From JBAXQQ01 sp037131695 (GTDB lineage: Bacteria > Armatimonadota > Hebobacteria > CAIYQO01), in the NCBI GenBank assembly GCA_964638715.1, contig CAZWZF010000005.1, positions 62,001 through 126,000 on the forward strand: DNA of 64,000 bases. Reading direction: 5' to 3'. The notes under the pieces were generated by a model, which was given only the letters and a program-made list of their open reading frames with translations, was not told the DNA's origin and searched no databases. Every line of letters starts with the position of its first letter. The stretch's first letter is position 1. Position numbers and translations under genes: made by a program. This document shows, in pieces, positions 34,797 through 45,102 of this stretch.

Positions 34797-36107
34797 ATGG
34801 GTATGAATATAACTGAGAAGATTCTGGCTTCGCATGCCGGTTTAGATGAAGTACAACCCGGGCAGTTTGTCCGCTGCAAATTAGACTTTGTACTGGGCAA
34901 TGACATTACTGCTCCAATTGCTATAAATGAATTTGAAAAGATGGGTGCTTGCTGCGTTTATGACAAAGCGCGCGTTGGCTTGATCCCCGATCATTCTGCG
35001 CCTAACAAAGATATTAAATCAGCGCAATTAACCCGCCAGATGCGCAACTTCGCAAAGACCCACGATATCGAAAACCATTTTGAAGTTGGCCGCATGGGTG
35101 TTGAACACGCGTTATTGCCCGAGCAGGGACTGGTAGTGCCCGGTGATTGTATCATCGGCGCAGACAGCCACACCTGTACTTATGGCGCGTTAGGCGCATT
35201 CTCTACCGGTGTTGGTTCAACCGACCTGGCAGCCGCGATGGCATTGGGCGAGACATGGTTTAGAGTGCCGGAAACAATGCGTTTTATCTTTAACGGCAAA
35301 CGCCAGAGTTGGGTAGCCGGCAAAGACCTGATTTTATATACTATCGGCAAAATCGGTGTAGACGGCGCACGTTACCGCGCTATGGAGTTCTGCGGCGATA
35401 CCATTAAATCATTGCCAATTGATGACCGTTTCTCAATGTGTAATATGGCTATCGAAGCCGGCGGCAAGAACGGCATTATCGCACCTGACGAAATCACCCG
35501 TGCGTATGTAGAAGGCAGGGCAAAACGTCCGTATAAATTCTATGCCAGCGACGCGGATGCGAAATATGTTGAAACATTTGAATGGGATTGCGCCAACATT
35601 GAACCGCAAATCGCCTTCCCGTTCCTGCCCAGCAATACCAAGACTATCAGCGAAGCTATCGCATTGAATGTTACCATTGACCAGTCTATCATCGGTTCCT
35701 GCACTAATGGTCATATCGATGACTTGCGCATTGCTGCCGCGATTTTGAAAGGCAGAAAGGTTCATCCTGATGTGCGCCTTATTGTACTGCCCACCACTCA
35801 GATTATCTGGAAGCAGGCAATGGACGAAGGTTTGTTCGAGATATTTATCGACTGTAACGCTGCTGTCAGCACACCGACCTGCGGGCCATGCCTTGGCGGT
35901 CACATGGGCGTACTGGCAGATGGCGAACGCGCGGTAGCTACTACCAACCGCAACTTCGTCGGCCGCATGGGTCATTCGAAGAGTGAAGTCTATCTGAGCA
36001 ACCCGGCAATCGCCGCCGCATCCGCTGTATTGGGAAGATTAGCAAGTCCAGAAGAATTAGGCATGAAACCGTCAGACATCGACGAGTTTGTTGCGAAGAT
36101 AAAATAA
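34797..36107 (+). CDS. leuC: 3-isopropylmalate dehydratase large subunit-like (LeuC/HacA family)
   Basis: A 436-residue aconitase-superfamily protein that would isomerise 2- to 3-isopropylmalate (leucine synthesis) or act on homoaconitate. The cluster cysteines are visible in IIGSCTNGHIDDLR and TPTCGPCLGGHMG; GADSHTCTYGALGAFSTGVG is a family signature. The short start and length match the archaeal/type-2 LeuC branch. GGGAG lies upstream of 34797. The small subunit (LeuD), usually adjacent, is not in the flanks, so it must be elsewhere. The gene is followed by a strong terminator. Confidence 0.9.
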   Translation: MGMNITEKILASHAGLDEVQPGQFVRCKLDFVLGNDITAPIAINEFEKMGACCVYDKARVGLIPDHSAPNKDIKSAQLTRQMRNFAKTHDIENHFEVGRMGVEHALLPEQGLVVPGDCIIGADSHTCTYGALGAFSTGVGSTDLAAAMALGETWFRVPETMRFIFNGKRQSWVAGKDLILYTIGKIGVDGARYRAMEFCGDTIKSLPIDDRFSMCNMAIEAGGKNGIIAPDEITRAYVEGRAKRPYKFYASDADAKYVETFEWDCANIEPQIAFPFLPSNTKTISEAIALNVTIDQSIIGSCTNGHIDDLRIAAAILKGRKVHPDVRLIVLPTTQIIWKQAMDEGLFEIFIDCNAAVSTPTCGPCLGGHMGVLADGERAVATTNRNFVGRMGHSKSEVYLSNPAIAAASAVLGRLASPEELGMKPSDIDEFVAKIK

Positions 36108-36146
36108 TAATTAACATGGATGGGCAGGATAGGCAGGATGAATATA

Positions 36147-36175
36147 AAACGCCGCACTAATAATGTGCGGCGTTT
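36147..36175. terminator. Rho-independent terminator between leuC and convergent hydrolase
   Basis: AAACGCCGCAC (36147-36157) pairs with GTGCGGCGTTT (36165-36175), with a 7-nt loop. The A and T ends make it useful on both strands. Confidence 0.85.
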
Positions 36176-36186
36176 CTTGTATAACA

Positions 36187-37155
36187 TTAACTCTTCATTT
36201 CAAAATTCGCAATACCCTTCAACGATTTTTCCAGGCTGCCATTTTTCAGTTTCTTCATCGCGTCTGCGTTTCCCATTAAATACGCGTCCCAATACAGATC
36301 GCTGGCTGATTTGATGTATTGCTGATATTTTGCGTCTTCGCGGGTGGGGTCGCCAGCTTTGCGGCCGCTGAATATCATGTGATCGCCGCCGATGAAGGTT
36401 ATCAGGTATTGGTCCACACCTTTTATATGGTCATAAGGAATACGGCGGTCTTCCGCTTTTGTACCTTTTCCAATATTGCTGGAATCTTTCGTTCCGGTCA
36501 TGTGCATTACCGGTATTTTTACATTACCATAAACGTCATCCCACTGATCCTTGGTTCCTGTTACCGGTGAAGACATGGCAATGACTGCTTTAACGCGGTC
36601 ATCTCCGAAGGATTTTCTGCCGGCAAGTTTTATTCCTGCCGCAGCAAGTGCGGTAAATGACCCGAAAGAATGCCCGGCAACTCCGATTTTTGATTCATCG
36701 ATTCTTCCCCGTAATATTCCCTTAATTTCTCCACGATTTATTTTAAATAAAGTATCAATGGCGAATGTAATATCAAGCGGGCGATTAATGGCGTTTGTCG
36801 GGTTTACTGCGGCCTTATCCATTGCAGGTTTGATTTCCAGCAGCTTTTTTCCTTTCCAGACAGAAGTATCGCTGCCAATGTGGGTGAGATGAACAGATAT
36901 GTAACCGCGTGATGCCCATTCTTTGCCCAGGTATTCGTAGCCATCTCTGGAACCGCCTAATCCATGAGAAAATATAATCACAGCACAAGTCGCATTCTTG
37001 TCAGTCGGATAATATATCTTCACCGGTACATCACGGTCGCGTTTCGCGTCATGCCAGGTGTCCAAGTAAGAATCAACCTGAAAACCGGCGACAGGTGCAG
37101 CCGCGAATGAAGTTATTACTAATAGTAAAGAAAACAATATCAACAGATATCTCAT
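36187..37155 (-). CDS. Secreted alpha/beta hydrolase (dienelactone hydrolase/chlorophyllase-like)
   Basis: A 322-residue protein with a signal peptide (MRYLLILFSLLLVITSFAAA). The alpha/beta hydrolase fold is indicated by IIFSHGLGGSRDGYEYL (oxyanion loop HGLGG), the nucleophile elbow GVAGHSFGSFTAL (Ser in GHSFG), a probable acid in MTGTKDSSNIG and the His in IGGDHMIFSG. Relatives include PAF-acetylhydrolase-like and chlorophyllase-like esterases; the substrate is not determinable. It is monocistronic and convergent with leuC. Confidence 0.85.
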   Translation of the reverse strand: MRYLLILFSLLLVITSFAAAPVAGFQVDSYLDTWHDAKRDRDVPVKIYYPTDKNATCAVIIFSHGLGGSRDGYEYLGKEWASRGYISVHLTHIGSDTSVWKGKKLLEIKPAMDKAAVNPTNAINRPLDITFAIDTLFKINRGEIKGILRGRIDESKIGVAGHSFGSFTALAAAGIKLAGRKSFGDDRVKAVIAMSSPVTGTKDQWDDVYGNVKIPVMHMTGTKDSSNIGKGTKAEDRRIPYDHIKGVDQYLITFIGGDHMIFSGRKAGDPTREDAKYQQYIKSASDLYWDAYLMGNADAMKKLKNGSLEKSLKGIANFEMKS

Positions 37156-37273
37156 CGTTTTACCTCGTAACTATTATACAGAAATGCTTGAAAAGTAGTT
37201 GCAGAAATATAAAATCTTATTGCTTAAAGGTTTACACCTTACTCTTATACTCATCTTCAAATTTATTACGATT

Positions 37274-37293
37274 TTGACCCCTAACGAGGTCAA
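37274..37293. repeat. Short palindrome of the GACCCC family
   Basis: TTGACC (37274-37279) and GGTCAA (37288-37293) around CCTAACGA. It has the same core (GACC-C, then GAGGTC) as the dyad at 32997 and the arms at 20604-20774. Confidence 0.5.
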
Positions 37294-37324
37294 CATTAAA
37301 AGTAAACATTTATCAGAAATATAA

Positions 37325-37349
37325 AAGGACAGGCGTAAAACCTGTCCTT
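37325..37349 (-). terminator. Terminator of the phosphohexomutase-yhbY operon
   Basis: AAGGACAGG (37325-37333) pairs with CCTGTCCTT (37341-37349). On the - strand a TTTTAT tail follows. It lies about 25 bp after the yhbY stop. Confidence 0.75.
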
Positions 37350-37374
37350 AAATTTTAAACTATGTTAGACCACT

Positions 37375-37671
37375 TTACGGCAATTTTATCTGTTCTTTCA
37401 AAGTAACATTTGGTTTATACAACAGAAATGTGAATCCTACTTTGCTTATCATATTACTATTGGTTGCTTCTGCCAGTTCGGCGGCGATATCCGCGGTATC
37501 ATCCGGGGAGTTTTTCAATACCCGCACTTTGATGAGTTCGCGGCGGTTAAATGTTTCTTCGGTTGCGGCGATACATTCTTCGCTGACGCCATCTTTGCCG
37601 ATGTGCATTATCGGTTCCAGGGTTTGTCCCAGGCTGCGCAGGTGCTTTTTTTGTTTGCTTGTCAGTTCCAT
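37375..37671 (-). CDS. yhbY: Ribosome-assembly RNA-binding protein YhbY
   Basis: A 98-residue CRS1/YhbY-domain protein that binds pre-50S ribosomal particles. Typical features are ELTSKQKKHLRSLGQTLEPI, HIGKDGVSEE and the C-terminal GFTFLLYKPN. The start at 37671 is preferred over 37686: GGAGG in the last codons of the upstream gene is spaced 8 nt from it, it begins one base after that gene's stop, and the length matches the family (about 97). Confidence 0.93.
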   Translation of the reverse strand: MELTSKQKKHLRSLGQTLEPIMHIGKDGVSEECIAATEETFNRRELIKVRVLKNSPDDTADIAAELAEATNSNMISKVGFTFLLYKPNVTLKEQIKLP

Positions 37672-37672
37672 A

Positions 37673-39061
37673 TTATTTGCCTCCATTAATTAAATTTTCG
37701 CCGGCGTGAAGCAATATTTCTACCGCTTCATCAGATTCTGCTTCGGCATAAACCCTTACTACCGGTTCGGTACCACTTGGCCGCAACAGCAGCCAGGCAC
37801 CGTCGGCAAAGTAGAATTTTGTTCCGTCTTTCTTGTCGATGCTCTCTATTTTTCTGCCTGCCAGTTCGCTATTATTCGCATTTGTTATGCGATCGCGAAT
37901 TGTCGGCATATCGGCAACATTCGGGTGCATATCAATGCGGTTGTATGCGTGGAAACCACATCGCGTGTAAACGTCATTAACCAATTCACCCAGTTTTTTG
38001 CCGCTTTGCGCCATGGCTTCCATTAACAGCAGGCCCATCAGCACACCGTCGCGTTCGGGCAGGTGTCCGCGAATTCCGATACCGCCGCTTTCCTCACCGC
38101 CGATTAATACATCTTCTTGCAGCATTTTCTCGCAGATATATTTGAAACCGATTGGTGTTACAGAATATGGCAAATCAAGCTGTTTGCACAGAATATCTAT
38201 CATGCTGGTGGTGCTGACGGTTTTTACAACCGGACCGCGCCAACCGCGTTTTTCAACCAAATGCAGCAATGCCACGGCAAATATGCGATGACTGTCCACC
38301 ATATTGCCATTTTCGTCTGCGGCACCGATTCTATCCGCGTCGCCATCAAGTGCGATACCTGCAAATGCGCCATTGACTTTTACTGCGTCAAATAGCGCCT
38401 GCAGGTTTTTTGCGATTGGTTCTGGATTGATGCCGCCAAAATTAAGATCGCGAGTACTTCTGATAGAAATAACTTCTGTTTTCCCACCCGCCAATAATTT
38501 CTCTAAATAACCGATACCGCTGCCATGCATGCAATCGACAACCACGCGCCAACCGGCGGATTTTATCAGATTGATATCTACAAGGGTCGCTAAATGATTT
38601 AAATAATCAGAAGTTATATCCGCAGTAACAATTGATCCGTTGCCCGGTACAGGATTTTCACCGAGGTAGGACTCGATTTTCGACATTATTTCCGGCATAC
38701 CGCTGCCGCCATAATTAGCTTTAAACTTGAAACCATTAAAAGTCGGCGGGTTGTGGCTGGCGGTAATCATTATTCCGCCCATTCTGCCGTTATGCTTCAC
38801 GGCAAATGCCAATGCCGGAGATGAAATCGCGACATCAGACAATGTTACAGCAAAGCCGGCTTTTGAAAGTTCTTCGGCAGAAATACGGGCAAAATCTTCC
38901 GCTTTACGGCGGTTATCATACCCTACCATTACACCGCTGCCCGCAGGTTTGTCTTTTTGCAGATAAACTGCCAGTGCCCGCGCTACTATTCGCACATTAT
39001 CATCAGTAAAGTCATCATCAATTATTCCGCGCCAACCGTCGGTGCCGAATTTAATAGTCAT
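37673..39061 (-). CDS. Phosphohexomutase (phosphomannomutase/phosphoglucomutase family)
   Basis: A 462-residue alpha-D-phosphohexomutase interconverting sugar 1- and 6-phosphates. The catalytic loop MITASHNPPTFNGFKFK has the phosphoserine S102; the metal loop is ALDGDADRIG (about residue 240); the sugar loop is GGEESGGIG; the phosphate loop is RPSGTEPVVRVYAEA. GGEESGGIG is typical of phosphogluco/phosphomannomutases rather than of the GlmM branch, but specificity is not certain. A GAGG motif precedes the start. Its end carries the ribosome-binding site for yhbY, so the two are translationally linked. Confidence 0.92.
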   Translation of the reverse strand: MTIKFGTDGWRGIIDDDFTDDNVRIVARALAVYLQKDKPAGSGVMVGYDNRRKAEDFARISAEELSKAGFAVTLSDVAISSPALAFAVKHNGRMGGIMITASHNPPTFNGFKFKANYGGSGMPEIMSKIESYLGENPVPGNGSIVTADITSDYLNHLATLVDINLIKSAGWRVVVDCMHGSGIGYLEKLLAGGKTEVISIRSTRDLNFGGINPEPIAKNLQALFDAVKVNGAFAGIALDGDADRIGAADENGNMVDSHRIFAVALLHLVEKRGWRGPVVKTVSTTSMIDILCKQLDLPYSVTPIGFKYICEKMLQEDVLIGGEESGGIGIRGHLPERDGVLMGLLLMEAMAQSGKKLGELVNDVYTRCGFHAYNRIDMHPNVADMPTIRDRITNANNSELAGRKIESIDKKDGTKFYFADGAWLLLRPSGTEPVVRVYAEAESDEAVEILLHAGENLINGGK

Positions 39062-39179
39062 TTGTGTGAAACCTCGTTAATTGGGAATTGTTGCCGATAT
39101 ATTATAACAAATTGCGGCTTTTCCTGCTGTATATTTTAATATGCTGAAGTTCTGTTATTGATATGGCATCAAAAAAAGA

Positions 39180-39240
39180 AAAACTGAACACTGAAAACTA
39201 AAAACTGAACACTGAAAACTGAACACTGAACACTGAACAC
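39180..39240. repeat. Heptamer tandem repeat (ACTGAAC/ACTGAAA)
   Basis: About eight period-7 units alternate ACTGAAC and ACTGAAA with one ACTAAAA. The tract ends directly at the stop codon of the histidine kinase at 39241, between it and the divergently reading neighbour. Confidence 0.8.
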
Positions 39241-40389
39241 TTAAATCTCTGAAACCCCAATAGTGTTATATTTATCATTCAGAGTAAACCAGAAGTTGCT
39301 TCCTTCGTCCGGCACACTGTATACGCCAATTTCGCCTTGATGGCTTTGGATAACTAATTTGCAGAATGCAAGTCCTAATCCGGTGGAATATTTGCGATTA
39401 TTCGTACGCGAATTAACCTGACCAAATTTCTCAAATATTTTCGTATGATATTCTGCCGGTATTCCTGGTCCGTTGTCTATTATTGAAACACGAATATAAT
39501 CATCCGGCCGTTCTACTCTAACGATTATCTTACCGCCCATCTGGCTGAATTTGACAGCATTACTCAGTAGATTTTGCAGCACCCGGCGAATCAGCCCGCT
39601 ATCGCAATGAATTTCTGGCTTGTCTGTCATCATTTCAATCTTTAAGTCAATATCTGTATGTTCAATGCTTAGCAGTTTTGTCGCTTGCTGGATTAAATAT
39701 TCAATATTGCACTGGCTGACATTTATGGGCATTTTTCCTTCTTCCAGCCTGCTGATATCCAGCAATGAGTTTACCATTTCTGTCAGTTCATGGGTTGTTG
39801 CCAGTGTCGATTCTAAATAACCCATACATTTTTCTGGTCTTTTAGTAAATGCTTCTTTCATCAGATCCAACATTCCCAGAATGCCGAAAAGTGGTGAGCG
39901 CATATCATGCACAATCATATTAACTAAATTTTCGCGCATCTCTTCCAGGTCGCGCAAACGAAGATAACTTTTTTGCAGTTCCTGCTGTTGAAAACGCAAT
40001 GTAAGGTGTGCCTTAACCCGGGCATTTACTTCGTCTATCTGGAATGGCTTGGTAATATAATCAACGCCGCCAACGTTAAAACCTTTCACTTTATCGACTG
40101 TTTCATTCAGTGCGCTTACAAAAATTACCGGGATATCGTGCAGGTTAATGTCTGCTTTCAATTCGGCACAAACTTCATATCCATCCATACCAGGCATTGA
40201 TACGTCAAGCAATATAAGGTCCGGGTTTATTTTTTCTACCGCATCCAATGCCCTTCTGCCACTGTTAAAAGCATAAATGCGATAACCATAAGCACGCAAC
40301 ATTTCCTCCAGCAATAATAAGTTTGCCGGCATGTCGTCTACAACGATAATTTTGATTTCTTTTGATAAGTTTTCTATAGGAATATCCAT
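39241..40389 (-). CDS. Response regulator-histidine kinase hybrid
   Basis: A 382-residue soluble protein. Residues 12-128 are a receiver (IIVVDDMPANLLLLEEML, phosphoacceptor D62 in LILLDVSMPGMDG, Lys in YITKPF). A short coiled coil leads to HisKA (MIVHDMRSPLFGILG) and HATPase (NLLSNAVKFSQ, IIDNGPGIP, STGLGLAFCK). This REC-HK order lets an upstream kinase phosphorylate it. It is the last gene of a - strand operon after the hybrid kinase at 40425, with 35 bp between them. Confidence 0.92.
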   Translation of the reverse strand: MDIPIENLSKEIKIIVVDDMPANLLLLEEMLRAYGYRIYAFNSGRRALDAVEKINPDLILLDVSMPGMDGYEVCAELKADINLHDIPVIFVSALNETVDKVKGFNVGGVDYITKPFQIDEVNARVKAHLTLRFQQQELQKSYLRLRDLEEMRENLVNMIVHDMRSPLFGILGMLDLMKEAFTKRPEKCMGYLESTLATTHELTEMVNSLLDISRLEEGKMPINVSQCNIEYLIQQATKLLSIEHTDIDLKIEMMTDKPEIHCDSGLIRRVLQNLLSNAVKFSQMGGKIIVRVERPDDYIRVSIIDNGPGIPAEYHTKIFEKFGQVNSRTNNRKYSTGLGLAFCKLVIQSHQGEIGVYSVPDEGSNFWFTLNDKYNTIGVSEI

Positions 40390-40424
40390 CAGTATATTAT
40401 GCGCTCCTAACAGTTGTCTTAACC

Positions 40425-43394
40425 TTATTTTCCATCTTTTTTGGAATTTAATTTGATAGCTTGCGTTAAAAGTGAAATAATTTGTTCACTTTCATAATTT
40501 TTAACATGATATAATATATGCACGCGAAATTCTTCATTTTCTGCCGGCAATTCATTTAATATTTCTTTTATGCTGGCAAAGTCACCCAGCTCAATTCGCT
40601 GCAGTAAATTCTGCAAGATATCTATGCTTATTCCCTTTGCACTATTATCGGATATTTTAGTTGATACCGTCACCGCATCATCAGCATTTTCTTCTCTATA
40701 TGTATATTCTATCTTCATTAATTCCTTGATTTTTTCCAACAGATCATTATCTTTGTACGGTTTATTTATATATTCATCCAACACTTCATTTTTGTTGAGT
40801 TCGTAATCAGCATCAATTACTGACGCAGTCAACATTAATATGGGTACATCATGGATATTTTTCATCATTTTCGCGAGTTGCAATCCTGATAATCCCGGCA
40901 TTCTTCGATCTAAAATTACCAGATCAAACATTGTACCTTTATATAATATCAAGGCTGGTGTACCATCGGCAGCAGTAGATACATTAAACCCGACTTGTAA
41001 TAAAAGACTCTTTAATACTTCGCGGCTATCTAAATCGTCGTCAACTATCAAAACTCTCTTTTCGCCGGAAGATTTGCTGATTCGGTCAATATTGCGCTGC
41101 CGGTCGCTCTTTTTCGCTATTTGATCAGTATCAGCGGATTCGGCTGTAAACTCAAAACAAAAGGTAGTGCCTTTATTTTTTTCGCTATTAACAATATATA
41201 AATCACCATTCATCAGACGGGCAAATGCACGGCTTATTGGCATACCCAATCCTGTTCCTTCCATTTGCCTGCGGCCGGATTCAGTCTGTTCAAATTCACC
41301 GAATACTGCGTCTCTTTCTTCTAATGATATGCCTGCACCGGTGTCAGTCACGTTGATTTTAAATAAATGCTTTAAATCTTCAGTTTGATTATATACAATA
41401 TCAACATTAATATTTCCATTCTCAGTGAATTTAACAGCGTTTGATAACATATTAATTAATACCTGGCGAACCTTGCCGGCATCTGCTTTTATGATAGAAG
41501 GAATGTTTGAGTTATAATTAACTTCCAGTGTGTTTCCCTTTTCATTTGCTTTAACTTTGAACATCATATCAATATCAGCAATCATTCTTGAAATATCAAA
41601 TAAAGTGTTGTTTATGGTAATTCGTCCCGCCTCAATTTTTGACATTTCCAGAACATCATTGATAAGCGACAGCAGGTGTTCACTGCTGCGGTTTATGGTA
41701 GTCAGGTATTCATGCTGCAGTTTGGTAAGAGATGCATCTCTTCTTAATAGCTGAGCGTAACCGAGAATTGCATTCATTGGAGTTCGTATCTCATGCGACA
41801 TGTTCGCCAGGAAAGTGCTTTTTGCCCGGTTAGCTGATTCTGCGGCGTCTCTTGCTATGCGCAAATCATTTTCAAATTTAGTTCTGTCGGTGATATCTTC
41901 AATAGTCAATATTATATCTGATGGCGGATTTGCAGGGTTAGTAGGATTCATAAGTATCCGCAGATATATAATCTCTTGATTTGAGTTATTAAATACACCT
42001 TCATACATACAATCATTACCACTGATCGCATCATGCAAAGATGGAAAAATCGCGGACGCCAATTCATCATCAAATAGATTTTTACCGATTAATTGGTCCG
42101 GGGTGGCTCCTATAATACTCTTAATTTTACTGTTTACATGGTCTACCTTGCCATTTTTATCAAGGTGCATAATTGCTAATGGCGAGTTTTCAAAAATAAT
42201 TTTAAGTTTTTCTTCACTTTCACGTAAAGCTTCATGCATTATTTCACTTTCATGCAGTGCTTTTTCGGTTTGTTCTCTTTGCATTACCGCATCCTGCATT
42301 AAACTTAATGCGGCAACCCGCGATTTTTCCAATTCAGTGGTGCGTTCTTTTACTAAATCCAATAAATGTTCGCGATGTTTATTAATTTCTAATTCAATCG
42401 CTTTCATTTCGGTAATATCATTGATAATAGTGAATACTTTATGATGAATTATTGAAGAGAAGAGTATGACATCTTTTTTGCTGCCGTCAGCACAAACTAT
42501 CCTGGTTTCAAATCTTTTTAATATGCCATCTGATTTCATGGCTCGAATAATTTCGTTATGCCATATTTTTTTCATTTCCAGGCGGTAATGACTATCAGGA
42601 TATACTTTCTTATACCAGTTCTTTGCATCAGGAATATCATCCATAGTATATCCCAATACAGCGTTGAATTGACTATTTATGTAATCAAGTTTACCGTTAT
42701 AATCCCAAATCGCAATTGGCATCGGCGAGGCTTCCAGAATCATTTGCTGTTCATCAAAAGCGGCAATTAATGATTGTTCTGCTATTTTACGGTCGGTAAC
42801 ATCTAAAATTATACCGTCGAAAATATATTCATCGTCAATTATGTGCAGATGAGTACGGCTGTCAAAATATCGAATTGATCCGTCGTCCCGTAGAAACCTT
42901 CCTTCAAATTGCCATCCGCGATTATTGCCTTTAGCATCAAGTATCTCTGATTGCAATGATTCTATATCGTCAGGATGAAGATGGTTTAATAAAGAAATTG
43001 ATTTTAAATCAACATCTTCGTCTATACAAAGCATTTTACGTGCGCCTTCGCTGATAAAACTGAAATGTCCGGTATCTGTATCATCAAGACGATATTGAAA
43101 GACAATCCCGGGCTGGTTCATGCTGATATTGCGAAACATTGATTCACTTTCTACCAGTTTATCCTGTACTTCGTTTTTAGCTTTAAATATTTTATGCAGC
43201 GAGAAATACAGCAATAATGCGGTTACTGCTACATAAAACCATCCCTTATATGTTGATATAATTGTTAAAGCTTGAGGTGTCGGTGATATAGACGCTGCCC
43301 ACTGGTCAGAGAAATATATCCAGCAAACAGCTATCATAAAATATGATAAACTTATGCGTAATTCAACTGGAAATTTTTTGTCCCATTTATTCAT
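40425..43394 (-). CDS. Membrane hybrid histidine kinase with three PAS domains and receiver
   Basis: A 989-residue sensor. Two membrane helices lie at about residues 12-30 and 48-66, then PAS/PAC repeats at about 80-205, 215-335 and 395-515 (each followed by DITDR/DITEM), with a coiled coil between the second and third. HisKA (MSHEIRTPMNAILGYAQLL, about 550) precedes HATPase (NMLSNAVKFTENG, VTDTGAGIS, GTGLGMPIS). A receiver at about 785-900 (VLIVDDDLDSREVL, D in LVILDRRMPG, Lys in YINKPY) and a helical C-terminal extension follow. The start overlaps the end of the upstream gene by 8 nt, implying translational coupling. Confidence 0.93.
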   Translation of the reverse strand: MNKWDKKFPVELRISLSYFMIAVCWIYFSDQWAASISPTPQALTIISTYKGWFYVAVTALLLYFSLHKIFKAKNEVQDKLVESESMFRNISMNQPGIVFQYRLDDTDTGHFSFISEGARKMLCIDEDVDLKSISLLNHLHPDDIESLQSEILDAKGNNRGWQFEGRFLRDDGSIRYFDSRTHLHIIDDEYIFDGIILDVTDRKIAEQSLIAAFDEQQMILEASPMPIAIWDYNGKLDYINSQFNAVLGYTMDDIPDAKNWYKKVYPDSHYRLEMKKIWHNEIIRAMKSDGILKRFETRIVCADGSKKDVILFSSIIHHKVFTIINDITEMKAIELEINKHREHLLDLVKERTTELEKSRVAALSLMQDAVMQREQTEKALHESEIMHEALRESEEKLKIIFENSPLAIMHLDKNGKVDHVNSKIKSIIGATPDQLIGKNLFDDELASAIFPSLHDAISGNDCMYEGVFNNSNQEIIYLRILMNPTNPANPPSDIILTIEDITDRTKFENDLRIARDAAESANRAKSTFLANMSHEIRTPMNAILGYAQLLRRDASLTKLQHEYLTTINRSSEHLLSLINDVLEMSKIEAGRITINNTLFDISRMIADIDMMFKVKANEKGNTLEVNYNSNIPSIIKADAGKVRQVLINMLSNAVKFTENGNINVDIVYNQTEDLKHLFKINVTDTGAGISLEERDAVFGEFEQTESGRRQMEGTGLGMPISRAFARLMNGDLYIVNSEKNKGTTFCFEFTAESADTDQIAKKSDRQRNIDRISKSSGEKRVLIVDDDLDSREVLKSLLLQVGFNVSTAADGTPALILYKGTMFDLVILDRRMPGLSGLQLAKMMKNIHDVPILMLTASVIDADYELNKNEVLDEYINKPYKDNDLLEKIKELMKIEYTYREENADDAVTVSTKISDNSAKGISIDILQNLLQRIELGDFASIKEILNELPAENEEFRVHILYHVKNYESEQIISLLTQAIKLNSKKDGK

Positions 43395-44901
43395 TTTTAT
43401 TTTTTTCTTTCCAATCTTGCGGATATGGCAATGCTTTGCCTAACTGCTCGCAGAGTATATTAATTTCTTCTTTCAAGTCTATTACCCGCATTTCTCGATC
43501 AAGCATAATACGATTAAATGCTTCCAATTCCTCAGAACGTAGACGCAATTCTTCTTCTGTTTTTCTTCTATATGTAATATCATGTGCTAATGCTACAAAT
43601 CTATCTTTATTACCAGTTATTTGTTCTTTTTTCGCTATAGACAATTCATATCAATGTGTTTCACCTTCAATCGTTAATGAGTAGACAACACCAAAACATA
43701 AGCCATCGCGTTGAGCAGTCAAAGTTGCTTTTGTAATGATATCACAGACATCTGCCGGTAAAAAATCTGAAACCTTCTTCCCCAAAAAATTAGCTGGCGA
43801 GGCATATAAATGTTCTGGTGAAGGTGCTCTATAATCATAAATTACACCGTCATCATCAATGTCAAACATTAAATCTGGCAATGCGTTCAATGTAGCTTCC
43901 AAATGGGCGTTTAATTCTCTTAATTTCAAGGAAAACTCTTCCCGTTCCTTTAAACTTACAGTTAATTTTTCATTTAATTCCGATAATTCAGTTGTCCTTT
44001 TTCTTACTTTTAAATCTAACTCATTTGCCATTTTTTGAATTGCCGCATTTTTATCTGCTAATTCATTTGAATTATGTAATTCTATTTCGGCATAATGAGA
44101 TATTACTGTGCCAGTTATGAAACCAAATATTATGAAAACTAATAAAGTTACTACTTCATGGCTGTCAGATAAATTAATAAAGTTTGTACCAGCATTGTTA
44201 TCCAATGAATTGCTGATGAGAATATATACAAACCAAAGTATAATTGATGTTGCTAATGATGCCAGCAATATGCGGCCATTGAAACGCGACTCATCTTTGA
44301 ATGGTAGATGCAAAAATTGACGTATCGAAGTGATTCGCAATAAACTGCTGGCGATGATGACATTCATCATCATCACAAATGTTGATTTGTAAATGATGCT
44401 CAATAAAACGCCGTTATTCATACTTTTTATAGTTTCAGTATTCCAGGGAGGAGGGTTAAAACTAAATAGTATTGGATATAAAAAATACAATGAAATACTA
44501 TAGTAAAAAGCATAAGGTATTTGGGCTATAATCGGATGTTTGTAGCGCGAAGGGGCAATAGTATTTGATTTTGACATGTAGCCATGCCATACAAAGAAAA
44601 TTATGTAGTTTATAACAGTAAGTACATTGGCATACCCATTATTTGACCAAATTAAAAAGGGGTAAAATGATGATAGGCCAATTACACCTGTCACTAACCC
44701 AAAGGCGGGACCATAAGCGAGTGCAATTAATAACGGTAAAATTGCACCCCAATCAAATGAAATTGTTACACCATGTATTTTGAAGGATATCGAAAGATAA
44801 ACAGTAACAAAAAAGCCTGCCAAACCAAATAAAATAGAAAGAAACAGTCGCCTTATAAGCTCTTTTTTCTCCATCATCACCATCCCAATAAAATATTGCA
44901 C
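43387..44901 (-). pseudogene. Membrane PAS sensor interrupted by an in-frame TGA
   Basis: One continuous frame runs from a GTG at 44901 (or ATG at 44883/44874) to 43387, broken only by TGA at 43653-43651. Before it: about eight hydrophobic helices (5TM/MASE-like sensor, FDWGAILPLLIALAYGPAFG), a coiled coil and a PAS domain (ATLNALPDLMFDIDDDGVIY). After it: YELSIAKKEQITG, VALAHDITYRRKTEEEL and a coiled-coil end. The TGA falls in VVYSLTIEGETH-(stop)-YELSIAKK, where PAS domains usually have Trp (TGG). There is no kinase domain, so it would pass signals to the coupled kinase at 40425, whose start overlaps its end by 8 nt. Both halves are otherwise intact. Confidence 0.75.
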
Positions 44902-45102
44902 TATTATACCATTATTTTATTAAAAAGCTAATCGCTACCGTAGGAAAGCAATAATCAAATATTATTTCATCATTGCTAATCACCATATTATCACAACAAC
45001 TCACTATTCATTAACTTTCAATATTACTCGTGATAACTATTTACAACATAAAAAACAGGGTATAAGATATATAAAGGTTAATAAAACGGGGGGGTAATTA
45101 AG
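44902..45102. other. Divergent promoter region
   Basis: An AT-rich region of about 200 bp between the - strand sensor operon and the + strand HTH-PilB-like gene. TATAAG near 45060 could be the -10 of the latter. A G-rich Shine-Dalgarno (GGGGGGG) precedes ATG 45103. Confidence 0.4.

Noticed and set aside
34797..36107. leuC and hisF considered as parts of biosynthetic operons
   Set aside because: No leuD, leuB or other his genes lie beside them; both appear to be stand-alone genes.
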